Notes under the pieces: model-generated
Told to the model about the DNA's origin: nothing
The model's input: the letters and a program-made list of their open reading frames with translations, nothing else
The model's database searches: none
Part shown: positions 55,162-64,000 of the stretch, in pieces
How the letters are laid out: each line of letters opens with the position of its first letter
How positions within the stretch are numbered: the first letter of the stretch is position 1
Made by a program: the position numbers and the translations under genes
Assembly: GCF_003967195.1 (NCBI RefSeq)
Contig: NZ_AP018725.1
Span: forward strand, 868,001 to 932,000
Source of the DNA: Sulfuriflexus mobilis
GTDB taxonomy: Bacteria; Pseudomonadota; Gammaproteobacteria; AKS1
Reading direction: 5' to 3'
DNA length: 64,000 bases

Positions 55162-56562
55162 TTACTCTACGATCCCATCCCGCGCGGCCTTGAGCACAAT
55201 GGCATCAAAGTTATCAATGTCCATAAGCCCCTTTTCAGCAACGATGTCACGCACCGGCTTACCACTTTTTTCAGACTCCTTGGCGATCTCGGCGGCCTTG
55301 GCATAACCAATATGTGTATTCAGCAGGGTGGCGAGCCCGACGCTGTTATGCAGGAAACTGGCGCAGCGTTCACGATCCACACGGATGCCTTTGAGATTCT
55401 TCTCGGTGGCGGCATTCATGGCATTACTGAGCCAGTCCATGGCGTCAAACAGGGCCGAGCCCAGGGCCGGCATCATGACGTTGAGTTCGAGCTGGCCGGC
55501 CTGGGTCATGAGGGCAATGGCGTGGTCCTGGCCGAGGACCTGATAACAGACCTGGTTGAGCATCTCGAACATAACCGGGTTAACCTTGCCGGGCATGATA
55601 CTGGAACCGGGCTGCACCGCCGGCAACATGACCTCGCCGAGGCCGGTGCGCGGACCCGAGGCGAGCAGGCGCATGTCGTTACTGATACGCGTCAGCTCCA
55701 GGGTCAGGCCGCGGATCGCCGCGGAGAGGTTTTGCACGTCGCCCATCGACTGCATCTGCGCGGCCAGGTCAGCGGCCGGGCGAATCGCCTCGCCGGTGAG
55801 GCGGGCCAGTTCTTTGGCGACGTTTTCGATATAGCCGGGTGAGGTGTTCAGGCCGGTACCGGCGGCCGAGCCGCCAAGGCCGATTTCACACAGGGGGTCA
55901 TGGCAGGCCTCGATTTGCCTGGCCATCCGGCGCAGGGTAAAGGCATAGGCAGCAAACTCGCGACCCAGCGTGGTCGGTACGGCATCCTGCAGGTGGGTAC
56001 GGGCGCTTTTGACCGTATCGACCTCTTGCTCGGCGATACGGGCATATTCCGCCGCCATGCGCTCCACGGACTCAAGCAGGCGGGGCAGCTTGGCCAGTGC
56101 GGCAAGGCGAATGGCTGTGGGGATGGTGTCATTGGTGCTCTGCCCCATATTGACGTGATCATTCGGGTTAACCGGCTGATATGCCCCGCGTTTACCGCCG
56201 AGGGCGACATTCGCCAGGTTGGCAATGACCTCGTTGCTGTTCATGTTGTGGCTGGTGCCGGCACCGGCCTGGAAGCGGTCGACGACGAACTGCTCCAGGT
56301 ATTCGCCGGCGAGGACCTTGTCGCAGGCCTCGACGATGGCGTCGCGTTGTTGTGCCGTTAACCAGTCCGGCTGGCAATTGGCAACGGCGGCGGCGCGTTT
56401 GATGCGGATATGGGCATGGACAAAATCGACATCCGGGCGGCGGCCACTGATGGGGAAATTGGTGATGGCGCGGGCGGTCTGGATGCCGTACCAGGCATCG
56501 GCGGGCACCTGGAGCTCGCCCAGGCTGTCTTTTTCGATGCGGGTCTTGTTATGATCGTCCAT
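55162..56562 (-). CDS. aspA: Aspartate ammonia-lyase
   Basis: A 466-residue member of the fumarase/aspartase superfamily. DAWYGIQTARAITNFPISG near the N terminus favours aspartase over fumarase. The mobile-loop signature GSSIMPGKVNPV holds the catalytic Ser, and TSHNMNSNEVIANLA and NMGQSTNDTIPTA supply other active-site residues. It interconverts aspartate with fumarate and ammonia. I chose the ATG at 56562 (MDDHNKTRIEKDSLG); an upstream in-frame ATG at 56607 adds 15 atypical residues. It is divergent from a TlpA-like gene. Confidence 0.9.
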   Translation of the reverse strand: MDDHNKTRIEKDSLGELQVPADAWYGIQTARAITNFPISGRRPDVDFVHAHIRIKRAAAVANCQPDWLTAQQRDAIVEACDKVLAGEYLEQFVVDRFQAGAGTSHNMNSNEVIANLANVALGGKRGAYQPVNPNDHVNMGQSTNDTIPTAIRLAALAKLPRLLESVERMAAEYARIAEQEVDTVKSARTHLQDAVPTTLGREFAAYAFTLRRMARQIEACHDPLCEIGLGGSAAGTGLNTSPGYIENVAKELARLTGEAIRPAADLAAQMQSMGDVQNLSAAIRGLTLELTRISNDMRLLASGPRTGLGEVMLPAVQPGSSIMPGKVNPVMFEMLNQVCYQVLGQDHAIALMTQAGQLELNVMMPALGSALFDAMDWLSNAMNAATEKNLKGIRVDRERCASFLHNSVGLATLLNTHIGYAKAAEIAKESEKSGKPVRDIVAEKGLMDIDNFDAIVLKAARDGIVE

Positions 56563-56706
56563 CTTTAGGGGTCTCGTAAGCGCTTGATTGATATATAATA
56601 GGGGCAATTATCCCACAATGCGGCGGCGAACTCAGCCTCGTAGGGAACAGATATTGGCTTTACCGGTCTTAACTTGGGTAGAAAACCGGCAGGCCAGGAG
56701 AATACA

Positions 56707-57207
56707 ATGCGTTTTGCAGTACACAAACTGATTTTTATACTGGGCATCAGCGGCCTGTTGATGGGCAATGTACAGGCCGTGGATTTTTCTATCAAGGATA
56801 TCCATGGCAACACGCACAAACTTTCCGACTATCGCGGTAAGTGGGTGGTGGTGAATTACTGGGCGACCTGGTGCCCACCGTGCCTGGATGAGATCCCGGA
56901 CTTGGTGGAGTTTCATGACAAGCATAAAGACAAGGATGCCGTGGTGCTGGGTATCAACACCGAGGCCCTGACGCCTGAACGATTGCTCGATTTTTCTGAT
57001 ACCTATTTCATCAGCTACCCGGTATTGACGGGGGTCCCGGATGCCGAGGCCGAGTATATGCTGGGGCCGATACCGGGCCTGCCGACCACGTATATTGTTT
57101 CGCCAAAGGGTGAGGTGATGGCGCGCAACGTTGGACCCCTGACGGGTAAGATGATAGAAAATTATATGGCCGAGGTTTGCCGCGATAAATCCAGCCAGGT
57201 ATGTTGA
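56707..57207 (+). CDS. TlpA/ResA-like thiol-disulfide oxidoreductase
   Basis: A 166-residue exported thioredoxin-fold protein. The signal peptide ends near MGNVQA, and the redox motif is NYWATWCPPCLDEIPDL with a later GLPTTYIVSPKG cis-Pro region. The C terminus has an additional CRDKSSQVC pair. It likely reduces periplasmic disulfides, for example in cytochrome c maturation. I chose the ATG at 56707; the frame is open from 56674. The first of five consecutive plus-strand genes. Confidence 0.9.
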   Translation: MRFAVHKLIFILGISGLLMGNVQAVDFSIKDIHGNTHKLSDYRGKWVVVNYWATWCPPCLDEIPDLVEFHDKHKDKDAVVLGINTEALTPERLLDFSDTYFISYPVLTGVPDAEAEYMLGPIPGLPTTYIVSPKGEVMARNVGPLTGKMIENYMAEVCRDKSSQVC

Positions 57208-57303
57208 CTGTTAGTCTGCACAGTCCTGGCTGTGCATCCGGGGCTGGTGTCCTGCCGGGCAGTCGACTATGTTGATGACAGGTTCCTTATAAGGATTTAG
57301 CCT

Positions 57304-57837
57304 ATGTTGCTGCGAAATGTGTTTGCCGGTGTGCTTGCCATGCTGTTTAGTGTTGCCGTTCAGGCCGAAGAAGCGCCGCGTGACCCCTATGTGCATTTCT
57401 TCAACCAGTCACTGGGGGATTTCTCCGAGGAGCTGCAGGTTGCCAGGGAAGAGGGCAAGAAGGCGGTCATGCTGTTTTTCGAACAGGATGAATGCCCGTT
57501 CTGTCATTACATGAAAAATACCGTGCTGAATCAGCCCGAGGTACAGGACTACTTCCGTAAGAATTTTGCCCTGTTCGCCATCGATATCGAGGGTGACGTG
57601 GAAATGACCGACTTTGAAGGTCAGACCATGAAAATGAAGGATTTCGCCTTCAAGCTGAACCGTGTGCGTGCGACACCGGTTATTGCCTTTTACGATATGG
57701 AAGGCAAGCGTGTCGTCCGCCATATTGGTAAGACCTCGGGTAAGGATGAATTCATGTTGCTGGGACGCTTTGTCGCGGAAGAGACATACAAAGAAATGCG
57801 CTTTACCAAGTACAAGCGCGAACAACGAAAAAAATAA
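57304..57837 (+). CDS. Exported thioredoxin-like protein (SoxW-like)
   Basis: A 177-residue protein with a signal peptide (VFAGVLAMLFSVAVQAEE) and a thioredoxin-type CxxC in FFEQDECPFCHYMKNTVL, plus a cis-Pro region RVRATPVIAFYDMEG. The C terminus is basic (KYKREQRKK). It is similar to thioredoxins of sulfur-oxidation loci (SoxW) but no sox genes are visible. It lies 96 bases after the TlpA-like gene and 33 bases before the TolC-like one. Confidence 0.88.
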   Translation: MLLRNVFAGVLAMLFSVAVQAEEAPRDPYVHFFNQSLGDFSEELQVAREEGKKAVMLFFEQDECPFCHYMKNTVLNQPEVQDYFRKNFALFAIDIEGDVEMTDFEGQTMKMKDFAFKLNRVRATPVIAFYDMEGKRVVRHIGKTSGKDEFMLLGRFVAEETYKEMRFTKYKREQRKK

Positions 57838-57870
57838 AAATTATAGAATGCGTTCGGGTAGGTTCTGTTG

Positions 57871-59196
57871 ATGTCACGTACTTCACTGTATAGCCGGTGT
57901 GTGTTGGTAGCGCTAGCTGGCATCGCTACACTGGCCAGCGCCGAAGATGAAACCCTCACCATGCCGGAAACGATTACGCTGGAGTTTGCCCTGCAACAGG
58001 CAGACAGCAGCCACCCGGAACTCGAACAGGCGCGTGCGGCGATCGACCTGGCCGAATCAGAACGTCTGAATGCCGAGGCCCTGACCGGCACGAATGTCTC
58101 TATCGACGCGCGCGTCCGTTACGTCGAGCCGAGCACCAGTGCTGCGGACCAGAGTCACGATGACAGCAGCATCAGCCTGCTGGCGAGTAAAAACCTCTAC
58201 GACTTTGGCCGTAGCGCCGCTGCCGAACAGGCCGCCGCCGCCGTCATACAGGGAGAACAAAAAAACCTCATTGATGCGCGCAACCAGCGGCGTCTGGAAA
58301 TCATGCAGCGCTATTTCGATACCTTGCTGGCGGACCTCGAGTACCTGCGTGATAACGAGGATATGGCCACGGCCTTTATCCGTTTCGACAAGGCGCGTGA
58401 TCGCCGCGAAGTAGGGCAGCTCTCCGACATAGAAGTACTCGATGCACAAAACGGTTACGAACAGGTACGTCTGCGGCGCTATCGTAGTGAGGCCAGCCAG
58501 CGCAGTACCCGGGCACGCCTGGCATTTGCCATGAACCTCCCCAACCAGTTACCCGCCACCCTGCAAGCCCCCGAGCTGGCATCCTTGCAACGTGAGCTCC
58601 CGGATATTGAGCTATTGCAGGAGCAGGCCAGAAAGAATAATCCCCTCCTGCATGCCGCCAAGGCGCGCATACAGGCCGCACAGGCCCGTGTTGATGAGGC
58701 GCATGCTACGTATAACCCGGTTCTGAGTGGAGAGTTCGAGGCCAGTGAATACAATCGTACCTTTGGTTCGCGCGACGATGTGCGCGTGGGTCTGCGCCTG
58801 AATATCCCGCTTTTATCCGGTGGCAGCGACAAGGCACTGGTTGCCCAACAGCGGGCAAAGTTACGTCTGGCACGGGCAAGCCTCACTGAGCAACAATGGA
58901 TACTGGAGCAGGCTGTGCTGGATACCTGGCTGGAACTGGGTTCATTAAAGGCGCAAATGGATCAGGCCACCGCACAGTTGAATTACCGCGAGTTATACCT
59001 GGACCAACGCCGGGCGCTCTATGAACTGGAGACCGAGGCCAATCTCGGTGATGCCATGGTGCAGATTTCAGAGGCACAGCGTTACATGGCCGAAACCCGA
59101 TTTAAAACCGCGATGGCATGGGCGCGTCTTGATGCCTTGCTGGGTAAACCCGTCTATGCACAGGCACCGGTTGCGACCGGGGAGGGCAAACAATAA
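57871..59196 (+). CDS. TolC-family outer membrane channel
   Basis: A 441-residue outer-membrane efflux protein with a signal peptide (VLVALAGIATLASA) and two OEP repeats. The helices and strands are typical: LEFALQQADSSHPELEQARA, SLLASKNLYDFGRSAAAEQA, then VRVGLRLNIPLLSGG and LEQAVLDTWLELGSLKAQM. I chose the ATG at 57871. The stop overlaps the adaptor start by one base (TAATG). No inner-membrane pump is encoded in the window next to it. Confidence 0.88.
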   Translation: MSRTSLYSRCVLVALAGIATLASAEDETLTMPETITLEFALQQADSSHPELEQARAAIDLAESERLNAEALTGTNVSIDARVRYVEPSTSAADQSHDDSSISLLASKNLYDFGRSAAAEQAAAAVIQGEQKNLIDARNQRRLEIMQRYFDTLLADLEYLRDNEDMATAFIRFDKARDRREVGQLSDIEVLDAQNGYEQVRLRRYRSEASQRSTRARLAFAMNLPNQLPATLQAPELASLQRELPDIELLQEQARKNNPLLHAAKARIQAAQARVDEAHATYNPVLSGEFEASEYNRTFGSRDDVRVGLRLNIPLLSGGSDKALVAQQRAKLRLARASLTEQQWILEQAVLDTWLELGSLKAQMDQATAQLNYRELYLDQRRALYELETEANLGDAMVQISEAQRYMAETRFKTAMAWARLDALLGKPVYAQAPVATGEGKQ

Positions 59197-59975
59197 TGGT
59201 GTGTTCACGTAATATTTTTTTGCAAAGTCTAATCGTCGGCGTATCGCTGCTGCTGAGCCTTAATACGGTGCTGGCGGCGAATATCGACGCCACCGTGAAC
59301 TGGTCGCAACGCGTGGAAATGAGCACAGGGGTGTCGGGCATGGTCGCCGAGGTCAATGCGAAGACCGGTGAACGTGTCGAGAAGGGGCAGCTGTTGTTGG
59401 CGCTGGATGCCACACGTTACCAGGCGGCAGTGTTACAGGCCCGGGCCGCACAACGCACCGCCCGATACGCCCTGGCGGAGGCCAAGCGCGAATGGGAACG
59501 TGCCCAGGAACTTTATGACCGTACGGTATTGTCCGATCGTGACCTGCAACTGGCTGAAAATGCCTACGTTGCCGCACAGGCCAGTCAGGCAAAGGCCGAT
59601 GCCGCGCTGGCCAATGCCGACAAGGACCTGGCTGACAGCATGATCCGTGCACCCTTTGCCGCTGTAGTGATCGCTCGTCAGGTCGAGGTCGGACAGACCG
59701 TTGTTAGCCAGTTACAGGCCGTGCCCATGTTGACCCTCGCCGCCAGTGATGCCTACATCGCCCGGGGCCGGTTAACGGTTTCCGATCTGAGTGCCCTGCG
59801 TATTGGCGAGGCCGTTGATGTCAGTACCGGTGGCCAGCGTTACCGGGGTGAGATCGTTGAACTGGGTATGGAACCGGTCGATGCCCAGCAAGGGCTGTAT
59901 GCCGTCGCCGTCCGCTTCCCTGCCGCCACCGATGTGGTACGTTTCGGGCAACACGCGGTGATCCATTTGCCATGA
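59196..59975 (+). CDS. Periplasmic adaptor (membrane fusion) protein
   Basis: A 259-residue HlyD/RND-type adaptor, shorter than usual, with an N-terminal signal (LIVGVSLLLSLNTVLAANI), a lipoyl half VSGMVAEVNAKTGERVEKGQ, a coiled hairpin (RTARYALAEAKREWERAQEL) and the second lipoyl half MIRAPFAAVVIARQVEVGQT. It is translationally coupled to the TolC gene upstream and, by ATGA, to acyP downstream. The missing transporter is unusual. Confidence 0.88.
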   Translation: MVCSRNIFLQSLIVGVSLLLSLNTVLAANIDATVNWSQRVEMSTGVSGMVAEVNAKTGERVEKGQLLLALDATRYQAAVLQARAAQRTARYALAEAKREWERAQELYDRTVLSDRDLQLAENAYVAAQASQAKADAALANADKDLADSMIRAPFAAVVIARQVEVGQTVVSQLQAVPMLTLAASDAYIARGRLTVSDLSALRIGEAVDVSTGGQRYRGEIVELGMEPVDAQQGLYAVAVRFPAATDVVRFGQHAVIHLP

Positions 59976-60247
59976 AGCCGTGTGTCCACTGTATCGTGAG
60001 TGGGCATGTGCAAGGGGTGTTTTACCGTGCCGCCACCCAGGAACAGGCACTGAGCCTGGGCCTTAAGGGCTGGGTAAGAAACTTGGCCGATGGCCGGGTC
60101 GAACTCAAGGCCTGTGGTCCGGCACAACAACTGCAACAACTTCAGGACTGGCTCTGGCAAGGTCCGCCGCATGCGCAGGTTAACGACGTGGTGTGCGAAG
60201 AAGTAGAGGCGCTTGAAGTCAGCACGACATTCGAAGTGCGAGTTTAA
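59972..60247 (+). CDS. acyP: Acylphosphatase
   Basis: A 91-residue enzyme hydrolysing carboxyl-phosphate bonds. The N-terminal CIVSGHVQGVFYRAATQEQA holds the catalytic Arg, and GLKGWVRNLADGRVEL the catalytic Asn. The start overlaps the adaptor stop (ATGA). Confidence 0.95.
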   Translation: MKPCVHCIVSGHVQGVFYRAATQEQALSLGLKGWVRNLADGRVELKACGPAQQLQQLQDWLWQGPPHAQVNDVVCEEVEALEVSTTFEVRV

Positions 60248-60269
60248 GTACACCCATGTGCATCATCAG

Positions 60270-60293
60270 TAGGGTGCGCAAAGCGCACCCTAC
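60270..60293. repeat. REP-like GGGTGCGC palindrome
   Basis: TAGGGTGCGC-AAA-GCGCACCCTA between the convergent acyP and lytic transglycosylase genes; compact form of the element at 52441. It may act as a bidirectional terminator. Confidence 0.8.
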
Positions 60294-60307
60294 TTCTAAT
60301 TCATAAA

Positions 60308-60940
60308 TTATCTGCGATACCAACGCTTGGCCAGCGCATCCAGGACCTTGTCTGAATAACGGGTGCTGCCGAGGCTGCCGTTATAACGCGCCAATCCGCG
60401 CACCAGGTTACCCCGTTCCTTGTTGATATAGTGTCGCAGGATCGTGCAGCCCATACGCAGGTTGGTGCGCAGGTGAAACAGGTTGTCATCCGGCTTGCCG
60501 ATCTCCTTGAGCCAGAAGGGCATGATCTGCATCATGCCGCGGGCACCGACACGCGAGATGGCAAAACGATCAAAATTGCTCTCGACATGAATCACGGACA
60601 GGACCAGCTCGGGGGGCAACTCGGCACGGCTGGCTTCGTAATGGACGTGCTTAAGAAGGTTCAGGCGTTCCCGGGTATCGGGGACACGTTTCTCAAGTCG
60701 GTTCGACATGTCCAGCAGCCAGACCTCGGCATCAAAGCGGTCTTCAAAACTGTCGGCACTGTTAATGGCCTTGCTTAGCAGGTCACGCAGTTCGTTATCG
60801 GGGTGTTCCTGTGTGGCGGCAAGTGCATGCGAGGAAACTACCAAACCGGTGCACACCAGCAGCAGCGCCGCCACGCCGCGCCGTAACCGCAAAAGGGCGG
60901 TTGGAGAATAGAAGGCAAAAAATCGATGTACGGCTATCAT
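60308..60940 (-). CDS. Lytic transglycosylase (SLT domain)
   Basis: A 210-residue periplasmic muramidase. A signal region (GVAALLLVCTGLVVSSHALA) is followed from about residue 85 by a GH23-type domain: PPELVLSVIHVESNFDRFAI holds the catalytic Glu, then RVGARGMMQIMPFWLKEIG and LARYNGSLGSTRYSDKVL. It cleaves peptidoglycan to anhydromuropeptides. The ATG at 60940 gives the cleanest signal peptide; an ATG at 60976 would overlap proS by 10 bases. It follows proS. Confidence 0.9.
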   Translation of the reverse strand: MIAVHRFFAFYSPTALLRLRRGVAALLLVCTGLVVSSHALAATQEHPDNELRDLLSKAINSADSFEDRFDAEVWLLDMSNRLEKRVPDTRERLNLLKHVHYEASRAELPPELVLSVIHVESNFDRFAISRVGARGMMQIMPFWLKEIGKPDDNLFHLRTNLRMGCTILRHYINKERGNLVRGLARYNGSLGSTRYSDKVLDALAKRWYRR

Positions 60941-60966
60941 CTTTGCACCCTTAACCAGAACTCTCG

Positions 60967-62676
60967 TCAGAGACAAATTTTCTCTTTCAGGAACTCAATC
61001 ACGCTGTCCAATGCAATCTCGGTCTTGTCGGTATCGCGGCGGCCCTTGTACTCGAGCGTGCCGGCATCCAGGCCTTTCTCGCCGACGACGATACGGTGTG
61101 GAATACCCACCAACTCCATATCCGCGAACATGACGCCGGGGCGTTCCTTGCGGTCATCAAACAGCACATCAAAACCGGCCGCCTGTAACTGAGTATAGAG
61201 GCTTTCCGTGGCTTCGCGAACGCGCTGCGACTTATGCATATTCATCGGCAGCAGGGCGACGTTAAACGGCGCGATGGCATCCGGCCAGATAATGCCGTTG
61301 TCATCATGGTTTTGCTCTATGGCGGCAGCCACCACGCGGGTCACGCCGATGCCGTAACAGCCCATGGTCATGGTCTGCTGCTTGCCGTTTTCATCCAGCA
61401 CATTGGCATCCATGGCGGCACTGTATTTCTGGCCGAGCTGGAATATGTGACCGACCTCGATGCCACGGGCGATCGACAGTGTGCCCTGGCCATCCGGGCT
61501 GGGGTCGCCTTCAAGCACGTTACGTATGTCCACTATAGCAGCCGGTTCCGGCAGGTCGCGGACCCAGTTCACACCGGTGAGGTGTTTGCCCTCTGTGTTG
61601 GCACCACAGACAAAGTCGGCCAGGGCCGCGGCGGCGCGATCCACCATGACAGGAATATTAAGTCCTATCGGGCCGAGCGAACCGACCTTGCAGCCAATAG
61701 CCTTGTGGATGATTTCTTCATCCGCCATGGTCAGCGGGCTGGCCACGCCTTCCAGCTTTTCGGCCTTGATGCTGTTCAGTTCGTGGTCACCACGTAGCAC
61801 CAGGGCCACCAGGCCATCGTCCTTACCCTTAACAATCAGGGTCTTCAGGCATTGCGAACTCTCCACCTTGAGGAACTGGCTGACCTCCTCAATGCTGTGC
61901 TGGTTGGGTGTCTCCACCGTGGCCATCTCGGCCATAGCGGCAGGGCGTTCGGTCATGCACACGGCCTCGGCCAGCTCGACATTGGCGGCGTAGTCGCTGC
62001 CGTCACTGAAGGCGATGGCATCTTCACCGGAGGCGGCGAGCACGTGGAACTCGTGCGAGACGGCGCCGCCGATGCTGCCGGTATCGGCATGCACGGGACG
62101 GAACTCGAGGCCGAGGCGGCTGAAGATGCGCGTGTAGGCCGCGTGCATGATGGCGTAGGTCTCGTCGAGCGAGTCCTGATCGAGGTGAAAGGAATAGGCA
62201 TCCTTCATCATGAACTCGCGGGCGCGCATGACACCGAAGCGCGGCCGGATCTCGTCGCGGAACTTGGTCTGGATCTGGTAGAAGCTGGCCGGCAGTTGCT
62301 TGTAGCTGCGCAGCTCGCGGCGGATAAGATCCGTGATAACCTCCTCGTGGGTTGGGCCAAGGCAGAACTCGCGGCTATGGCGGTCATGGATGCGCAGCAG
62401 CTCCGGGCCATACTGCTCCCAGCGGCCGGACTCCTGCCACAGCTCGGCGGGCTGGACCACCGGCATGAGCAGTTCCTGCGCCCCGGCGCGGTCCATCTCC
62501 TCGCGGATAATGGCCTCGACCTTGCGCAGCACGCGCAGCCCCATCGGCAGCCAGTTATACAGGCCGGCGGCCATCTTGCGGATAAGCCCGGCGCGGAGCA
62601 TGAGCTGGTGGCTGATCACCTCGGCATCGGCCGGGGTTTCCTTGACGGTGGCGAGCAGGAATCGGGAAGTGCGCAT
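60967..62676 (-). CDS. proS: Prolyl-tRNA synthetase
   Basis: A 569-residue class II synthetase of the bacterial type. It starts [20 protein letters not shown], and has the class II motifs ([32 protein letters not shown]), an editing insertion (INS) at about 225-405, and a C-terminal anticodon-binding domain. I chose the ATG at 62676; the frame stays open to 62757 but the added residues are atypical. Confidence 0.96.
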   Translation of the reverse strand: MRTSRFLLATVKETPADAEVISHQLMLRAGLIRKMAAGLYNWLPMGLRVLRKVEAIIREEMDRAGAQELLMPVVQPAELWQESGRWEQYGPELLRIHDRHSREFCLGPTHEEVITDLIRRELRSYKQLPASFYQIQTKFRDEIRPRFGVMRAREFMMKDAYSFHLDQDSLDETYAIMHAAYTRIFSRLGLEFRPVHADTGSIGGAVSHEFHVLAASGEDAIAFSDGSDYAANVELAEAVCMTERPAAMAEMATVETPNQHSIEEVSQFLKVESSQCLKTLIVKGKDDGLVALVLRGDHELNSIKAEKLEGVASPLTMADEEIIHKAIGCKVGSLGPIGLNIPVMVDRAAAALADFVCGANTEGKHLTGVNWVRDLPEPAAIVDIRNVLEGDPSPDGQGTLSIARGIEVGHIFQLGQKYSAAMDANVLDENGKQQTMTMGCYGIGVTRVVAAAIEQNHDDNGIIWPDAIAPFNVALLPMNMHKSQRVREATESLYTQLQAAGFDVLFDDRKERPGVMFADMELVGIPHRIVVGEKGLDAGTLEYKGRRDTDKTEIALDSVIEFLKEKICL

Positions 62677-62772
62677 AGCAGTAGTCTTTATATAAGGTGA
62701 TGAAAGAGGGGCTATTCTACTTGGTTTTGGGTCTCTCAGGTACACGCAGTTACTCAAATGCGGCTTTCGATT

Positions 62773-62920
62773 CTCCCCCTTGACGGGGGAGGGCTATCTA
62801 CAATACTTCCCCTCCTCCTCGAAGGGGAGGGCTACCTATAATACTTCCCTTCCCCCTTGACGGGGAGGGATACCTACAATACTTCCCCTCCCCCTTGACG
62901 GGGGAGGGCTAGGGTGGGGG
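62773..62920. repeat. 38-bp tandem palindromic repeat, four units
   Basis: Units begin at 62773, 62811, 62849 and 62887. Each has a hairpin of the CCTCCCCCTTGACGGGGGAGG type followed by a spacer CTA-CTA(C/T)AATACTTCC, the last unit being cut short. Spacers are near-identical, so this is not a CRISPR. It fills most of 62677-62950, upstream of proS and beyond the DUF4124 gene end. Confidence 0.9.
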
Positions 62921-62950
62921 GGGGTAATATATAAAGCAGACCTGAAAAAA

Positions 62951-63220
62951 CTACTTATTCTTCAACTCATCCGGCACAGGCAATACATTCACATCACTGC
63001 GCGCCTCCACGCGCTCAAACGGCGTGCCCTCGGGGGGCGGGGCCTGGGTGTACTGCCACTGGCCAGCGGTATCACGCCATTTATACACCGCCATCGAGGC
63101 CGGCTGCAGGCCCGAGGATTTCAGCAAGTCGGTGGCCTCGCGGCGCAACGCTGGATTCAGGTAAAAAAACACCGCGGCGGCAAGACCGAGTAAGAGCAGG
63201 ATGAGAAGGAGTTTTTTCAT
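62951..63220 (-). CDS. DUF4124-like small membrane-anchored protein
   Basis: An 89-residue protein with an N-terminal helix (LLLILLLLGLAAAVFFYL) and a DUF4124-type core (MAVYKWRDTAGQWQYTQAPP) ending in SDVNVLPVPDELKNK. Function is unknown; these small envelope proteins are widespread in gammaproteobacteria. It is probably its own transcription unit. Confidence 0.8.
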   Translation of the reverse strand: MKKLLLILLLLGLAAAVFFYLNPALRREATDLLKSSGLQPASMAVYKWRDTAGQWQYTQAPPPEGTPFERVEARSDVNVLPVPDELKNK

Positions 63221-63630
63221 AGTGATTAATTATAGGCCTTTGTAAGCCGAAGCCTACCCCTATATGGGAGTTATTCTGAAAGTTAAGGAAGATGTTTGAC
63301 AGGGCTGTGGGCGAGGGGTTTAATCGGCTGAAGGGAAGATATCACTTATAAGGGAATGGTCGGGGGCTCAGGGATGAATAACTATTTCTCATACATCTTA
63401 TCCATCTAGCAGGGCTTTTCTTTTACATGATGGCCTCCTGGCAGAAAAATTTAATAAAAATTGATCCTTAGAGTGTGAAGGTTGGGAAGGTGAAACGGGG
63501 TAGACCGAGGCAGGGTATTGAAGTGCCCCCACTTTTCCGGACACTCGGTTAAGCAACATTTAGCGTCTCAACCGCTACTGGCGAGTGATAGCTTATAAAT
63601 CGGGGAGATAGGTATTTTAATTTCAGATAC
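63221..63630. other. Intergenic region upstream of tRNA-Ala
   Basis: No gene is seen. TGAAGTGCCCCCACTTTTCC at about 63519-63538 recalls the terminal sequence of some IS3-like elements, but no second end or transposase frame is present. The tRNA promoter should lie in the last 100 bases. Confidence 0.35.
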
Positions 63631-63706
<76 letters not shown>

Positions 63707-63814
63707 TTTATAAATACAATGGCCCACAGGCAGGCCAGAGTGGAGCAATAGGTCAGTACACTTGAAATTGCCTGCATATATTCTCACTCAGTCATCATTC
63801 AGGGAGAAATGACC

Positions 63815-64000
63815 ATGCCAGTGATCATCGATTGTCCAGGACAACACACCTTTACCAGTAGCAAGACCCGTACAAGTTGGGGTGTCTCCACGTCTTCAAA
63901 CCGCAGGACGGCGATTGCACGTGCGCAGGCAGCGGTATTGAACGACTTAACCAATCAGATCAATGCGGCGCAGTGCGCGCCGGGTTGCCTGAAGGTGCCG
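63815..64000 (+). CDS. Hypothetical protein, cut by window end
   Basis: A frame of at least 62 codons that stays open at the end of the window. It starts MPVIIDCPGQHTFTSSKTRT and contains CAPGCLKVP. The ATG at 63815 has AGGGAG 8 bases upstream; an ATG at 63809 is too close to that site. It is not recognised. Confidence 0.6.
   Translation, partial: MPVIIDCPGQHTFTSSKTRTSWGVSTSSNRRTAIARAQAAVLNDLTNQINAAQCAPGCLKVP

Noticed and set aside
54916-55842. A 308-codon plus-strand frame over the end of aspA
   Set aside because: It begins in the LysM terminator and runs antisense through conserved aspA sequence.
62773-62920. CRISPR array
   Set aside because: The intervening sequences are near-identical rather than unique, and no cas genes are present.
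63515-63545. Insertion-sequence terminus
   Set aside because: Only one end-like sequence is visible, with no transposase frame or second end, so it is not called as a mobile element.

Overview
The window looks like the chromosome of a free-living gammaproteobacterium. Evidence: an rnfABCDGE-nth operon, Hda next to purN-purM, a MotY-type (sodium-motor) flagellar protein, FliK and FlhB-like flagellar proteins, and several DUF families typical of the class (DUF1841, DUF2066, DUF2069). Most of the sequence is moderately GC-rich. The stretch from about 30.1 to 41.7 kb is visibly AT-richer, uses different codons and holds recombination-site-like repeats, so it reads as an accessory island.

Layout. 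0-5 kb: FliK-like and FlhB-C-like proteins, a pentapeptide-repeat membrane protein, a methyltransferase and a leucyl aminopeptidase. 5.2-10.4 kb: pyruvate dehydrogenase with separate E1 alpha and beta genes and one 1014-residue protein that fuses E2 (two lipoyl domains) to E3. 10.4-16.1 kb: motY, argG and a large PAS-GGDEF-EAL protein. 16.1-19.3 kb: a copper-type RiPP locus with DoxX, HvfC, the MNIO maturase HvfB and two EGKCG-repeat precursors, one of them outside the main operon. 19.4-30.1 kb: DUF1841, nth, rnfEGDCBA, metG, apbC/mrp and dcd.

30.05-41.7 kb: the island. The last 19 codons of dcd plus its terminator and about 130 downstream bases are duplicated 9.6 kb away. Each copy ends in a GTTATG core followed at once by a cassette-like gene. 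attC-like sites follow a YdeI-family gene, an ECF42 sigma/DGPF pair and a histidine phosphatase gene. No integron integrase is present. The island also holds a DUF4395 membrane protein and a TetR-regulated RND pump with a perfect 32-bp palindromic operator.

41.7-64 kb: mostly core genes. These are a metallophosphoesterase, a spondin-domain protein with a secreted neighbour, a small-protein/response-regulator cluster, DUF3108-purN-purM, DUF2066-AI-2E transporter-hda, DUF2069-wrbA-arsC, a LysM lipoprotein, aspA, a thioredoxin-thioredoxin-TolC-adaptor-acylphosphatase run, a lytic transglycosylase with proS, a DUF4124 protein, tRNA-Ala(CGC) and one gene cut by the window end.

The most interesting points are the two-precursor HvfA/MNIO locus, the E2-E3 fusion, and the integrase-less cassette island at the 3' end of dcd.
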